Below are positions 11,504-23,136 of a DNA stretch of 64,000 nucleotides, one piece after another (the first letter of the stretch is position 1; each line of letters opens with the position of its first letter). Both the position numbers and the translations under genes were made by a program. This stretch comes from Aelia acuminata (taxonomy: Eukaryota > Arthropoda > Insecta > Hemiptera > Pentatomidae), in the NCBI GenBank assembly GCA_911387785.2, contig OU426978.1, positions 207,808,958-207,872,957 on the forward strand, read 5' to 3'. The notes under the pieces are model-generated. The model made no database searches. It worked only from the letters and a program-made list of their open reading frames with translations, and was not told the origin of the DNA.

Positions 11504-11572
<69 letters not shown>

Positions 11573-12138
11573 CAGACTAGCTCAAAAACTATAAACCGTG
11601 CGATCCTGAAATTGGGTATTTAGTGTAGGTATATGCCCGCGATGTGACAGCATAAATTTCATCAAAATTACTTAAAGGGAGGGGGTACTTTACTTAAAAA
11701 CTTTTTAGATTTTTTTCGATTTTCTCAAAAACGGCTCTAACGATTTTGATTAAACTGAGTATTTCGTCTATTTATATGCCCGAGATATGACTGTAAAAAT
11801 TTCATCAAAATTGATTAACCGGAGGGGGGACTTTACTTAATAAATTTTGTAACATTTTCACGTGTTTTTTTTATTTACTCTAAATCGGCTTTAACGATTT
11901 TGATCAAACTGGGTATTTGATGTATTTATATGCCCGAGATATGACTGTAAAAATTTCATCAAAATTGATTAACCGGAGGGGAACTTTACTTAATAAATTT
12001 TGTAACATTTTCACGTGGTTTTTTTATTTTCTCAAAAACGGCTCTAACGATTTTGATTAAACTTAGTATTTGATCTATTTATATGCCCAAGATATGTCTC
12101 TAAAATTTTCATCAAAATTGATCAACCGCAGGGGGCAC

Positions 12139-12196
<58 letters not shown>

Positions 12197-12580
12197 GCAC
12201 CAAGATTTGTTGACACTCCAGGGGGCACTTTACTTAATAAATTTTGTATCATTTTTACGTGTTTTTTTTTATTTACTCAAAAACGGCTTTCACGATTGTG
12301 ACCAAACTGGGTATTTGATGTATGTATATGCCAAATATGTGATAGCCAACATTTCATCAAAATTGATCAACCGAAGGGGGGACTTTACTTAATAAATTTT
12401 GTATCATTTTCACGGGGTTTTTTATTTACTCAAAAACGGCTTTAACGATTAATAAAAATAAGATATGAATGTAGAAAAATGTGTGACTTTGGGAAATGAT
12501 ATTTAACAAAACACGTCAATTTCTTATCTAAGTAAGTTGGTAAGTGAAAGTTGTGTGTTGCGCGCACGCACCAGATTTTT
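11370..12580 (+). mobile_element. Satellite-bearing Helentron-like element, copy 1 (full length)
   Basis: End B starts ACTTTCACTTACCTATATAT and contains a hairpin (CACTTAC...GTAAGTG). It is followed by a unique segment, a (TG)n tract at 11508-11570, then about four units of a satellite of about 155 bp carrying ACTCAAAAACGGCTTTAACG and ACTTTACTTAATAAATTTTG. A poly-T52 run (12144-12195) interrupts one unit. End A reads AAGTAAGTTGGTAAGTGAAA, then GCGCGCACGCACCAGA followed by T5. ACTTTCACTTACC near one end and its complement GGTAAGTGAAAGT near the other form short inverted subterminal repeats. No protein is encoded. The copy abuts copy 2 with no spacer. Confidence 0.85.
12144..12195. repeat. T52 homopolymer
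   Basis: Fifty-two consecutive T residues within a satellite unit of copy 1. The length is likely polymorphic or uncertain. Confidence 0.9.
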
Positions 12581-12714
12581 ACTTTCACTTACCTATATAT
12601 GAAATATATAGTAAGTGGAAGTATTGCGATCGTGAAAAATTTCGACTTCCGGTTTTCAACGGAAATACACGTTTTGGGGTCCCCTGAGTCGAAATGACCA
12701 AGTCCCGCGAAATG

Positions 12715-12763
<49 letters not shown>

Positions 12764-13665
12764 CAGACTAGCTCAAAAACTATAAACCGTGCGATCCTGA
12801 AATTGGGTATTTAGTGTAGGTATATGCCCGCGATGTGACAGCATAAATTTCATCAAAATTGCTCAAAGGGAGGGGGTAGTTTATTTAATAACTTTTTAGG
12901 TTTTTTTCGATTTTCTCAAAAACGGCTCTAACGATTTTGATTAAACTGAATATTTGATTTATTTATATGCCCGAGATATGACTGTAATAATTTCATCAAA
13001 ATTGATTAACCGGAGGGGGGACTTTACTTAATAAATTTTGTATAATTTTCACATGTTTTTTTTATTTACTCAAAAACGGTTTTAACGATTTTTATCAAAC
13101 TTGGTATTTGATGTATTTATATGCCAAAGATGTGATAACCAACATTTCATAACAATTGATCAACCGGAGGGGGGACTTTACTTATTAAATTTTGTATCAT
13201 TTTCACGTGTTTTTTTTATTTACTCAAAAACGGCTTTAACGATTTTGATCAAACTGGGTATATGATGTATGTATATGCCCGAGATACGACTGTAAAACTT
13301 TCATCAAAATTGATCAACCGGAGGGGGGACTTTACTTAAAGAATTTTATCTAATGTTTACGTTTTTTTTTTTTTCTCAAAAACGGCTATGATGATTTTGA
13401 TGAAACTGGGTATTTGATGTATGTATATGCCCGCGATGCGACAGCCGAAATTTCATGAATATTGGTGAAACGGAGGGGGTTCTTCATTTAATAAACTTTT
13501 TCTTAAGTTCACGTGTTTTTTTTTATTTACTTAACAGCGGCTGTAATGATTTTTATCAGACTGGATACTTGGTGTATGTATATGCTCACAATGTGAGACA
13601 ACATTTCATCAAAATTGGTCAAATGCAGGGGGCTCTTTATTTCATAACTTTTTTTTCCAATTTTT
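12581..13665 (+). mobile_element. Satellite-bearing element, copy 2 (End B intact, End A missing)
   Basis: It starts directly after the T5 of copy 1. It has End B, a (TG)n tract near 12717-12761 and about five satellite units. It stops at CCAATTTTT, where copy 3 begins; in uninterrupted copies this point reads CCAATTTTTACCTTTTT (for example 15292). Copy 3 appears to have inserted at or replaced sequence after this T-run. Confidence 0.8.
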
Positions 13666-14482
13666 ACTTTCACTTACCTATATATGAAATATATAGTAAG
13701 TGGAAGTATTGCGATCGTGAAAAATTTCGACTTCCGGTTTTCAACGGAAATACACGTTTTGGGGTCCCCTGAGTCGAAATGACCAAGTCCCGCGAAATGG
13801 TCTGTGTGTGTGTCTGTGTGTCTGTTTGTCTGTGTGTGTGTGTGTGAACAGACTAGCTCAAAAACTATAAACCGTGCGAACCTGAAATTGGGTATTTAGA
13901 GTAAGTATATGCCCGCGATGTGACAGCATAAATTTCATCAAAATTCCTTAAAGGGAGGGGGTACTTTACTTAATAACTTTTTAGGTTTTTTTCGATTTTC
14001 TCAAAAACGGCTCTAACGATTTTGATTAAACTGAATATTTGATCTACTTATATGCCCGAGATATGACTGTATAAATTTCATCAAAATTGATTAACCGGAG
14101 GGGGGACTTTACTTAATAAATTTTGTAACATTTTCACGTGTTTTTTTTATTTACTCAAAAAAGGCTTTAACGATTTTGATCAAACTGGGTATTTGATGTA
14201 TGCATAAGCCAAAGATGTGATAGCCAACATTTCACCAAAATTGACCAACCGGATGGGGGACTTTACTTAATAAATTTTGTATCATTTTCATATGTTTTTT
14301 TTATTTACTCAAAAACGGCTTTAAAGATTTTGATCAAACTGGGTATTTGATGTATGTATATGCCAAAGGTATTTGATGTATGCATAAGCCAAAGATGTGA
14401 TAGCCAACATTTCACCAAAATTGACCAACCGGAGGGGGGACTTTACTTAATAAATTTTGTATCATTTTCACGTGTGTTTTTT
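13666..14482 (+). mobile_element. Satellite-bearing element, copy 3 (truncated at its right side)
   Basis: End B, a short interrupted TG/TC tract and about three satellite units are visible. A partial internal duplication gives two copies of ATTTGATGTATGCATAAGCC (14192 and 14370). It ends at a T-run in a satellite unit where copy 4 begins. Confidence 0.8.
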
Positions 14483-14616
14483 ACTTTCACTTACCTATAT
14501 ATGAAATATATAGTAAGTGGAAGTATTGCGATCGTGAAAATTTTCGACTTCCGGTTTTCAACGGAAATACACGTTTTGGGGTCCCCTGAGTCAAAATAAC
14601 CAAGTCCCGCGAAATG

Positions 14617-14705
<89 letters not shown>

Positions 14706-15775
14706 CAGACTAGCTCAAAAACTATAAACCGTGGGAACTTGAAATTGGGTATTTAGTGTATGTATGTGCCCGCGATGTGACAGCAAAATTTTTATCAAAA
14801 TTGCTCAAAGGGAGGGGGTACTTTACTTAATAACTTTTTAGGTTTTTTTCGATTTTCTCAAAAACGGCTCTAACGATTTTGATTAAACTGAGTATTTGAT
14901 CTACTTATATGCCCGAGGTATGACCGTAAAAATTTCATCAAAATTGATCAACCGGAGGGGGGACTTTACTTAATAAATTTTGTATCATTTTCACGTGTTT
15001 TTTTTATTTACTCAAAAACGGTTTTATCGATCTTGATCAAACTTGGTATTTGATGTATTTATATGCCCGAGATAAGACGGTAAAAATTTCATCAAAATTG
15101 ATCAACCGGAGGGGGGACTTTACTTGATAAATTTTGTATCATTTTCAGGTGTTTTTTTATTTACTCAAAAACGGTTTTAACGATTTTGATCAAACTTGGT
15201 ATTTGATGTATGTATATTCCAAAGATATGTGATAGCCAACATTTCATCAAAATTGGTCAAACGGAGGGGGCACTTTATTTCATATTTTTTTCCAATTTTT
15301 ACCTTTTTGATCGATTATCTCAAAAACGGCTTTAAAGATTTTTATCAAATTCGTCATGTTTAATGAAAATTAGTTTTTATTTAATATCAGGTAAGCTTTA
15401 TCATTATTAAAATGTTCTGAGGGGGCTTAAATGGGGAAGGGGCCTTTTTTGTTTTCCTAAAAAGTACCTTTGTTTTAGTTTATATTGAGAAATTAACTGT
15501 CTCTCATCACGCCTAAAAATAAGAAATGGCTAAATATGATATATGAAGAAAATCAAGTAAACATATACAGGAGAAAAAAAGATGAATATTTCGTCAACTC
15601 ATAAAACTCCTTGAGCTCACGCATGCGCCGAACGCCGTTAATGACAAACTAATGCGTTATAATTAAAAATGTTCTGTTCATTTGAGAAATGGCAATTAAC
15701 AAAACGCATTAATTTTTAATCTAAGTAAGTTGGTAAGTGAAAGTTGTGTGTTGCGCGCACGCACCAGATTTTTTT
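14483..15775 (+). mobile_element. Satellite-bearing element, copy 4 (full length, second End-A type)
   Basis: End B, a long (TG)n tract (about 14621-14703) and several satellite units are present. They are followed by the longer End-A arm with GGTAAGCTTTATCATTATTA and TTAACTGTCTCTCATCACGC, then the End A signature GCGCGCACGCACCAGATTTT. This longer arm is shared with copies at 22072, 35064 and 59279 and differs from the arm of copies 1, 5 and 54830. Confidence 0.85.
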
Positions 15776-15780
15776 GTATT

Positions 15781-16202
15781 ACTTTCACTTACCTATATAT
15801 GAAATATATAGTAAGTGGAAGTATTGCAATTGATCAACCGGAGGGGGGACTTTACTTAATAAATTTTGTAACATTTTCACGTGTTTTTTTTATTTACTCT
15901 AAATCGGCTTTAACGATTTTGATCAAACTGGGTATTTGATGTATTTATATGCCCGAGATACGACTGTAAAAATATCATCAAAATTGATCTACGGGAGGGG
16001 GGACTTTACTTAATAAATTTTGTATCATTTTCACGGGTTTTTTTTATTTACTCAAAAACGGCTTTAACGATTAACAAAAATGTAGAATGAATGTAGAAAA
16101 ATGTGTGACTTTGGGAAATGATATTTAGCAAAACACGTCAATTTCTAATCTAAGTAAGTTGGTAAGTGAAAGTTGTGTGTTGCGCGCACGCACCAGATTT
16201 TT
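15781..16202 (+). mobile_element. Satellite-bearing element, copy 5 (internally deleted)
   Basis: End B runs into satellite after GTATTGCAATTGATCAACCG, so the unique segment and TG tract are lost. Fewer than two full satellite units (period 154) remain. The End A arm is the short type with GACTTTGGGAAATGATATTT. Both ends are intact. Confidence 0.85.
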
Positions 16203-16772
16203 CTTAAACGAATAATGCAATTAGGTAGTTACTATGCCCTAAACATAACACTTTTGGTTGTTTAGATTGCAGTCCTTATTAATACAAGGTAATAATCTCA
16301 TACAAAAATGGTGTCAGCCGCGTGATTATGAGACAAGGGGGTCTTGACCCCCCTCCCAAAATTTCGTGCTAAATCTGCCTTTGCCTTAACTACATATTTG
16401 CAAAACATAATGAAATGAAATGAAAATAGCCTTTATTTGTGTAATTAATATATACAACAAAGAAAAAAAAAGAAAAAAAGAGGTACTCGTGAATCAGCCT
16501 AGTCGCAACTGCATTCCGCCACGATGTTAATAACCTGACACAACTCATACTGATTAGGAGTTAGCCCCTGTTGCTGGCATTGATTGGAATCGAAATAAAT
16601 AGGAACATTTTTATTAGCAAAGGTACTTGTGAATCCTAGCATAGCCTGTGCAACCCATGCTTTAATTCCGGTTGCATTGCGCAAATTACGTTTATTACTA
16701 GCCGCGTCTATAGTATGTGTTTATTTATTTAGTGTATTTTTCATTTTTTTTTTATGTATTGATTATATTTTT
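16203..16772. other. Spacer between oppositely oriented satellite elements
   Basis: It contains the Cys-rich reading frame listed next and an A-rich stretch (16458-16480). On the minus strand that stretch reads as a T-rich tract after an AATAAAGG motif. It may be the 3' region of an unrecognised retroposed sequence. Confidence 0.4.
16499..16705 (-). pseudogene. Unrecognised Cys-containing C-terminal reading frame
   Basis: The frame is open on the minus strand from about 16705 to a stop at 16499. It reads IDAASNKRNLRNATGIKAW, then VAQAMLGFTSTFANK and a tail with four cysteines (NQCQQQGLTPNQYELCQ, VAECSCD). There is no in-frame ATG start, and base composition is richer in G+C than the surroundings. 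It looks like the 3' end of a real protein, not chance, but I do not recognise the family. It could be a retroposed gene end, a transposon product or an isolated exon. Confidence 0.35.
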
Positions 16773-17414
16773 AAAAAATCTGGGGCGATGCGCGCAACAC
16801 ACAATTTTCACTTACCAACTTACTTTAATTAGAAATCAACATGATTTATTACATGCTATTCCTCAAAGTCACACATTTTTTCACATTCATTTACTTATTT
16901 TTGTTGATTAAATGAACAGGACTTCTTTAATTACAAACGATGGTATGTCATTAAAGGCGTACTGCGCATGCTTGGGCTCAATGTGTTTTATGAGTTGACG
17001 GAATATTTTTTTTTTTTTTTCTCCTGTATATGTTTACTTGATTTTTTCATATCTCATATTTAGCCATTTTTTATTTTTTTAGGCGTAACGAGAGACAGTA
17101 AATTTCTCCATATATGGTAAACTAAAGTTAAAAAGTTATGAAATAAAGTATCTCCTCCGTTTGACCAATTTTGATGAAATTTTTGCTGTCACATCACGGG
17201 CTTTTACATATACGAAATACCCAATTTTAGGTTCGTACTGTTTATAGTTTTTGAGCTAGTCTGTTCACACACACAGACAATTTCGCGGGACTTGGTTATT
17301 TGGACTCAGGGGACCACAAAACGCGTATTCCGCGTTGAAAACCGGAAGTCGAAATTTTTCACGATCACAATACTTTCCCTATTTCATATACCTATGGGTA
17401 AGTGAAAGTAAAAA
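16773..17414 (-). mobile_element. Satellite-bearing element, copy 6 (inverted, mostly lacking satellite)
   Basis: In plus-strand order it begins with a diverged End A (TCTGGGGCGATGCGCGCAAC) and ends with a diverged End B (GGTAAGTGAAAGTAAAAA). It keeps the unique End-B segment with ACTGTTTATAGTTTTTGAGC and CGGGACTTGGTTATTTGG, but the satellite is nearly absent. Its orientation is opposite to copies 1-5, so the cluster is bracketed by inverted End B sequences. Confidence 0.8.
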
Positions 17415-17676
17415 TGATCAGGATTTAGAGGTAGCCTTCTCCTGAATAGAATGCTGTCAAATTTTATTTAAAATAAAATAAATCCATTGAGGAAAATGTT
17501 CGGAAATGGGAATGTTACGGCTTTAGTAGTTTCCTATCGCACCCTTTTAAGTTAAATCGCAACTTCGCTCGATCAAAAGGGATAAGCATACCCCCAAGGT
17601 GTTTTTTTCAGTTGAGACATGGGCCACGGCTCGTTCTAATCAACAGTACCATAAACAAAGACAAGTTATAGACGCA

Positions 17677-18162
17677 TTCTTACGGGACATGGGGGATTTA
17701 GAACGTAACTCTTCAAACATGGAAAAGCCATTGACTCCCTATGCCCCAGTTGTAACAGAAACAGGGCACCAGAAACAGCACATTGTCGATGATTCCACCG
17801 AGTATGAGACACTAAGGGCCAAACTGCTGAGGGAGACACGGCTCCACTTTCTGTCAGAGAGCGACCTCCTTCAGCTGATGATGAAAGAAAACTACCCGCA
17901 TTTCAAAACAATTTGTGTGCGGGTGGAAGGTAGCGGTGGGCCTAACCCACTTTAAGTTAGATCGAAGAGAAGGACAGAGGACAGGCCGCCAGACAGAGGA
18001 GGCGAAGAAGAGGACGGGAGAGACTGATAAAAAAACACAAGAGAGCAGTGCAATCGATACCGTAAATTGATATACTTGCAGTAGTGGTATGTTATGCAGG
18101 CATGCGTTCCCGAATTACCCTAGAGGTACGGTAGGGTGGAATAAATAAATAAATAAATAAAT
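17677..18162 (+). mobile_element. 5'-truncated LINE 3' end with 14-bp target duplication
   Basis: AAGTTATAGACGCA occurs at 17663-17676 and again at 18163-18176, flanking 486 bp that ends in (AATA)n. The frame reaching 17955 encodes VTETGHQKQHIVDDSTEYET, then LRAKLLRETRLHFLSESDL and a short tail. The ETxxHIVxDxxEYExxR pattern resembles the Cys/His tail of R1/LOA-type LINE proteins with two cysteines lost (tentative). Residues upstream of 17677 in the same open frame belong to target DNA. Confidence 0.75.
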
Positions 18163-18270
18163 AAGTTATAGACGCAACCCGTAACAAACATAGGTTGTAC
18201 AAGGTAACCAGACTTTGCTTGTAGACGGTTAGATTCACAAGTATCTAAGAAAGATATTATGGAAAGATAG

Positions 18271-18713
18271 CCGTAAAATGGGGTGACATTGTGACTAATG
18301 AGGTGACTTTGTGACAAGCCTATTTTTCTACATTTTTTGAATTTCCCTCCTTAAAAAGAATCAGGTTAGGCAATTCAGTGTACTTGTCAATTGGTCAGTA
18401 ATGTGCTGCAACCTACTGGCCACGTAGGGACCTCTATAACTTCTTTCATTCCATTTACCATGGTGCTTTAGTTCAAGGTTATGTTTGATTGTTTATTTAG
18501 TTGAAACCTTGAATGAAGCACCATGGTAAATGGAATGAAAGAAGTTATACAGGTTCATATGTAGCCAGTAGGCTGCAGCACATTACTAACCAACTGAAAA
18601 GTACACTGAATTGCCTAACCTGATTCTTTTTAAGGAGAGATATTCAAAAACTGTAGAAAAATATGCTTGCCACAAAGTCACCCCATTAGTCACAATGTCA
18701 CCCCATTTTACGG
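18271..18713. mobile_element. Fold-back element, 443 bp
   Basis: Two arms of about 210 bp (18271-18480 and about 18505-18713) are imperfect reverse complements separated by a loop of about 24 bp. Ends read CCGTAAAATGGGGTGACATT and the complement. Small differences between the arms show the palindrome has aged. No coding capacity. Arm transcripts would form a long hairpin RNA. Confidence 0.9.
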
Positions 18714-21700
18714 TGCTATGTTTGTTTTATGTGGATTATTTTTGATTTTGAGAACTTATATGATGAAGATTGATTATTTATTTCAAGTTAAACACAAACG
18801 CCATGAACTTGGTTCTAGTGCTGCTCTGTGAGAAATAGGAAGAATGATATTGACAATAAGAAGGTAGTTGATGCACTTTCCCACCATCAATTTGGTGAGC
18901 TCACCTTGGCATTCTCCTCTCGGTGCATTGTCCTCCAAGCAAACAGCTATCTTCGGGGAACCATGACCTTGTATATTGCACATTGTCTATTCCTATCTTT
19001 TAGTGGTAGTTTTAAATGTTTTGTAGTTCGAAATTGGCATGAGATTGAGACCACAAAGGGCTCAAGGTAACACAATACACGCTTAATAAGCCTGGCTATC
19101 TTATTTTTGTAATATAGTCACACTCATATAAATTATTATGTTGTCTTTAAAATTAGAAAAAAGGTAAACAATGGGGAAATAAACGGCAAAATGGCAGGCC
19201 TTGGTAATAGTTCATACAAGATAAAATATGTGGTATCGATGAAATTTTATGGTAATACTAGGTCAAAAATATCAAACACAGCCGAGTGTAGGAGCTTGCA
19301 AATATCCCAACGTTGAAATATAGTTTTTAATAATTTGTACAAATTTTTATATAATTGTTTACTGGACCATTATAATTAATTTTGTTTTCTATTTAAAATA
19401 GTATTTTCCATAAATTTAATTAGTTCAAATGTTCAAAAACCTTAAAAAAAGACTTTTTAGCTACAGCGAATGCAAATATCGATATACCGTTTATATTTAC
19501 GTATAATAAAATCCCCAAATTCTAGTTCTTCACATATCAGAGGCCACATTCAAGAAATTTGGTACCAAAGTTTCTTTTATTATGAGAATCGATAACACCA
19601 AGAAAACATAAATTTTAATTCTTCTTTTTCGATATTTGATTAAATTTAAAATAAATATAGGTATATATACTAATTGAGATTCAGATCCTACACTTAAACT
19701 ATATATAAAACAAATCTGAAGGCTGTTATAAAATTCAAATAGTATGATTTTCCAAATTTTTAACATTTATATCCATCTTTGGAATATTTACACAATTTCT
19801 AAGGTTTCCTATTTTATTTTTTGTAATATTAATAGACCTAGAATTCGGCTTCAATGGATATTTTGGCATGATGAATAACTATGATTATAGTGCAGTGTAC
19901 ATTACGAACAAAACAGATTATTCAAACAAGTTTCACCTTTGAGTTTACTATTCAGATATGTAAGGCTAAATAATAGATTCCAAGTTATGAGACTTTTATA
20001 TTTATTTTAATTTTCTTAACCAAACTTTTGTGAAAGGTCTGTAAATTTTCGCTAAAATATTTTGTTAATTATAAAAATTGTGAGGGGAAATCAAATTAAA
20101 TCGCGAAAGTTCAAAAATTTTTGAACGCACATTTTTTTTTTTACTCCTACTTCTAGAATCATTGTTTCTAATAGTGTTCATTTCATGAATGTGCCTTTAA
20201 TGTTGGCGAAGAACCAAAATTTTGAGATTTGCCTATATTTCGCACGGTCGTTTAAACAACGTCATTTCACAAAAAGAGACTATTTTTAGTTGTGGTAGTT
20301 CTCTGAAAGATATCCTTACAGAATCGTAAAATTTTAAAATCAGTCCAAGCAGAAATTATTTTTTATAAAATGTCATAGAATCAAAAAGGACTTTTTACAC
20401 TTTTAATTTGTTTTTTATATTTTTCTCTTCTTCAAACAGAAATAAAAAGAAGACAGTTATTATCTATAGCGACCTGCTGTATAACAAAATGTTCAATCGG
20501 AGTCTTAATATCTATTCTGCATACATTTTATTATAGTTTAAATTCCCTTTCCAGAAAAAGCATGCTTTTTGTGAGAAATGTTGATGGAGTGAGCGATGAA
20601 TTTATCAATTACCGGCGTGATTCCTATCGAGTTAAAAAAAAAAAAAAAAATCTCTAATGGCAAATATAATTAAACATTTCCAGAAATGGAAAAATAAAAT
20701 ATTTATATAAGTATAATATCGATGATTATGGATAGCCTAAGTTTAGTAAAGATGATTACATGTCCGCTTGTTAACCAGATTTTTAATCTAACATGGTTAT
20801 AATTTCATTTTACTAAGCTATAATTAGCGATCTATAAATAATTGGAATGAAAGTCAGAGAGTCCAAGGCCAAGTTTAAAATGTTTTTTTTTTTTTCCAAA
20901 AATGGAAGAAAGTCATCTTGTTAGACAACTGCCTAGTGATGATGCCATGATTGTAATTGAGGTAAATTATTTTCGGAAGCACGTCCATGATTTCAGCTGT
21001 TTATCTGCATATAGTAACAACGGTATTTTTTTTACACTGACGCGTGCATCTATTCATTCCGTAATGACTCATTTGATTTGTTAATATTTGTTGTCCATGA
21101 GATTTCTAAATATGTTTTGTCAGATCCGTCAGTGTTACTCAATACAAGTTTGTTATTTATGATAGGTTTTAGCCCGTCGAAAAGTTAAGTGTACAATACC
21201 TTAAGGTGTCTTTATACAGAGGGATGACAATTCCGAGGAATGAAGCAAATTATCCATGTCTTGATTCATTCCAAAACGTTCTGCAGTGAGCACTGAGAAA
21301 AGTGGTAGTGGGCAAGTAATTTGGTGTTAGTGTCAGATACCGTAGCAGTTCTAACACCTTCGTCAGTTATTTATGCAAATGTAAATATACAAGCATAATC
21401 GTGATGAGCGGCTTTAAACTGCTTAAATTTTTCTAGTTCTTCCATTGGAGTAAAATAACCGTTTATATAATTATTAATAACTATATTTTTCTAATATTTC
21501 ATTCCCTAACTAAACTAAGAAATATTCAATTCATCTATTTTACCAAATCAAATGGAAATGTCAACCTCAGTTTTAATTATTGTATACCTGATGCATGGTT
21601 GGTCTTAGAATTAGGAAATAATGGCATGGATCTAAAAGCAGAATTCTGTTGGAATCTCTAAAATTACTTTAGTGTTTAAGTAAAGAAAAAACTTTTCTAT

Positions 21701-22071
21701 TTACGTAAAGAATTGTTTTTCAGAAATTTCTCTTCAATTCTCAGAAAAAAAAAAGACATTGCAAAATCTGCGACATTCCTAAACCATTTGTGGTAGTGTA
21801 AACCACTTGGAGAGGTGAAGTTTTTTTTATAGGACTATTATAAAAAAAAAATCTTGCACGATTCGCTTTTCTTCTAGTTTACTTAAATTTTTTAAGTATT
21901 GACTTTCAATTGCTTATCAATGTGAAAAACGTCCATTTAGCTGTCTCTATAAGTTAAGTTCTGATAAATTGGTTCTTAGATGCCCTTTCGTTGGATCTGC
22001 TGGTGAAGCCGGATTTGTATTAGTTTAAAGAGGCCTGAGAACACTTAATTGTAGAAACCACATAATTAAAA
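18714..22071. other. AT-rich intronic DNA without recognisable genes
   Basis: No transposon ends or convincing coding frames are seen; open frames here are short and of low complexity. A(12+) runs occur near 20635-20650 and a T-run near 20883. Confidence 0.5.
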
Positions 22072-23136
22072 ATCTGGTGCGTGCGCGCAACGCACAACTT
22101 TCACTTACCAACTTACTTAGATTAGAAATTAATGCGTTTTGTTAATTGCCACTTCTCAAATGAACAGAGCGGCTTTAATTATGAACAATGGTCAGTCATT
22201 TAAGGCCTACTCCGCATGCATGGGCTCAACGAGTTTTATGAGTTGACTGCATATTTTTATTTTTTTCTCCTCTTTATGATTTCTTTATTTTTATCATATC
22301 TCATATTTAGCCATTTATTATTTTTAAGCGTAAAGAGAGACAGTTAATTTCTCCATATAAACAAAAACAGAGGTACTTTATAGGAAACAAACAAACAAAA
22401 AAGGTCCCAAACCCCTTCAAAAGAAAGCCCCCTCAGAACATTTTAAAGCTTACCTGATATTAAAGAACACCTAATTTTCATTAAACATGACGAATTTGAT
22501 AAAAATCGTTAAAGCCGTTTTTGAGATAATCGAAAAAAAGGTAAAAAATTGGTAAAAAAATTATGAAATAAAGTCCCCCCTCCGGTTGATCAATTTTGAT
22601 GTAATGTTGGCTATCGCATCTTTGGCAGATACATACATCAAATATCCAGTTTGATCAAAATTGATAAAACTGTTTTTAAGTAAATAAAAAAAAACACGTG
22701 AAAATGATACAAAATTTAATAAGTCCCCCCCTCCGGTTGATCAATTTTGATGAAATTTTTACAGTCATATCTCGGGCATATAAAGAGATAAAATACTCAG
22801 TTTAATCAAAATCGTTAGAGCCGTTTTTGAGAATATCGAAAACAACTTAAAAAGTTATTAAATAAAGTACCCCCTCCCTTTAAGCAATTTTGATGAAATT
22901 TTTGCTGTCACATCGCGGGCATATACATACACTAAATACCCAATTTCAGGTTCGCACGGTTTATAGTTTTTGAGCTAGTCTGTTCACACACACACAGACC
23001 ATTTCGCGGGACTTGGTTAATTGGACTCAGGGGACCCCAAAATGTGTATTTCCGTTGAAAGCCGGAAGTCGAAATTTTTCACGATCGCAATACTTTCACA
23101 CTATATATTTCATATATAGATAAGTGAAAGTAAAAA
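22072..23136 (-). mobile_element. Satellite-bearing element, copy 7 (inverted, full length)
   Basis: Plus-strand order is End A (TCTGGTGCGTGCGCGCAACG), the long arm, about two satellite units, a short CA tract, then End B (GATAAGTGAAAGTAAAAA). A-runs lie at both outer edges, the complement of the T-runs flanking other copies. An ORF of about 70 codons seen in two other copies is broken here by a stop. Confidence 0.88.

Noticed and set aside
11508..11570. Direct repeats considered as a CRISPR array in the 11-16 kb cluster
   Set aside because: Units of about 155 bp without short spacers, in a eukaryotic intron, are satellite repeats.
12207..15939. Frames at 12207-12392, 13455-13772, 14354-14599 and 15730-15939
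   Set aside because: They read through satellite units and element ends; similarity between them reflects the repeat, not a protein.
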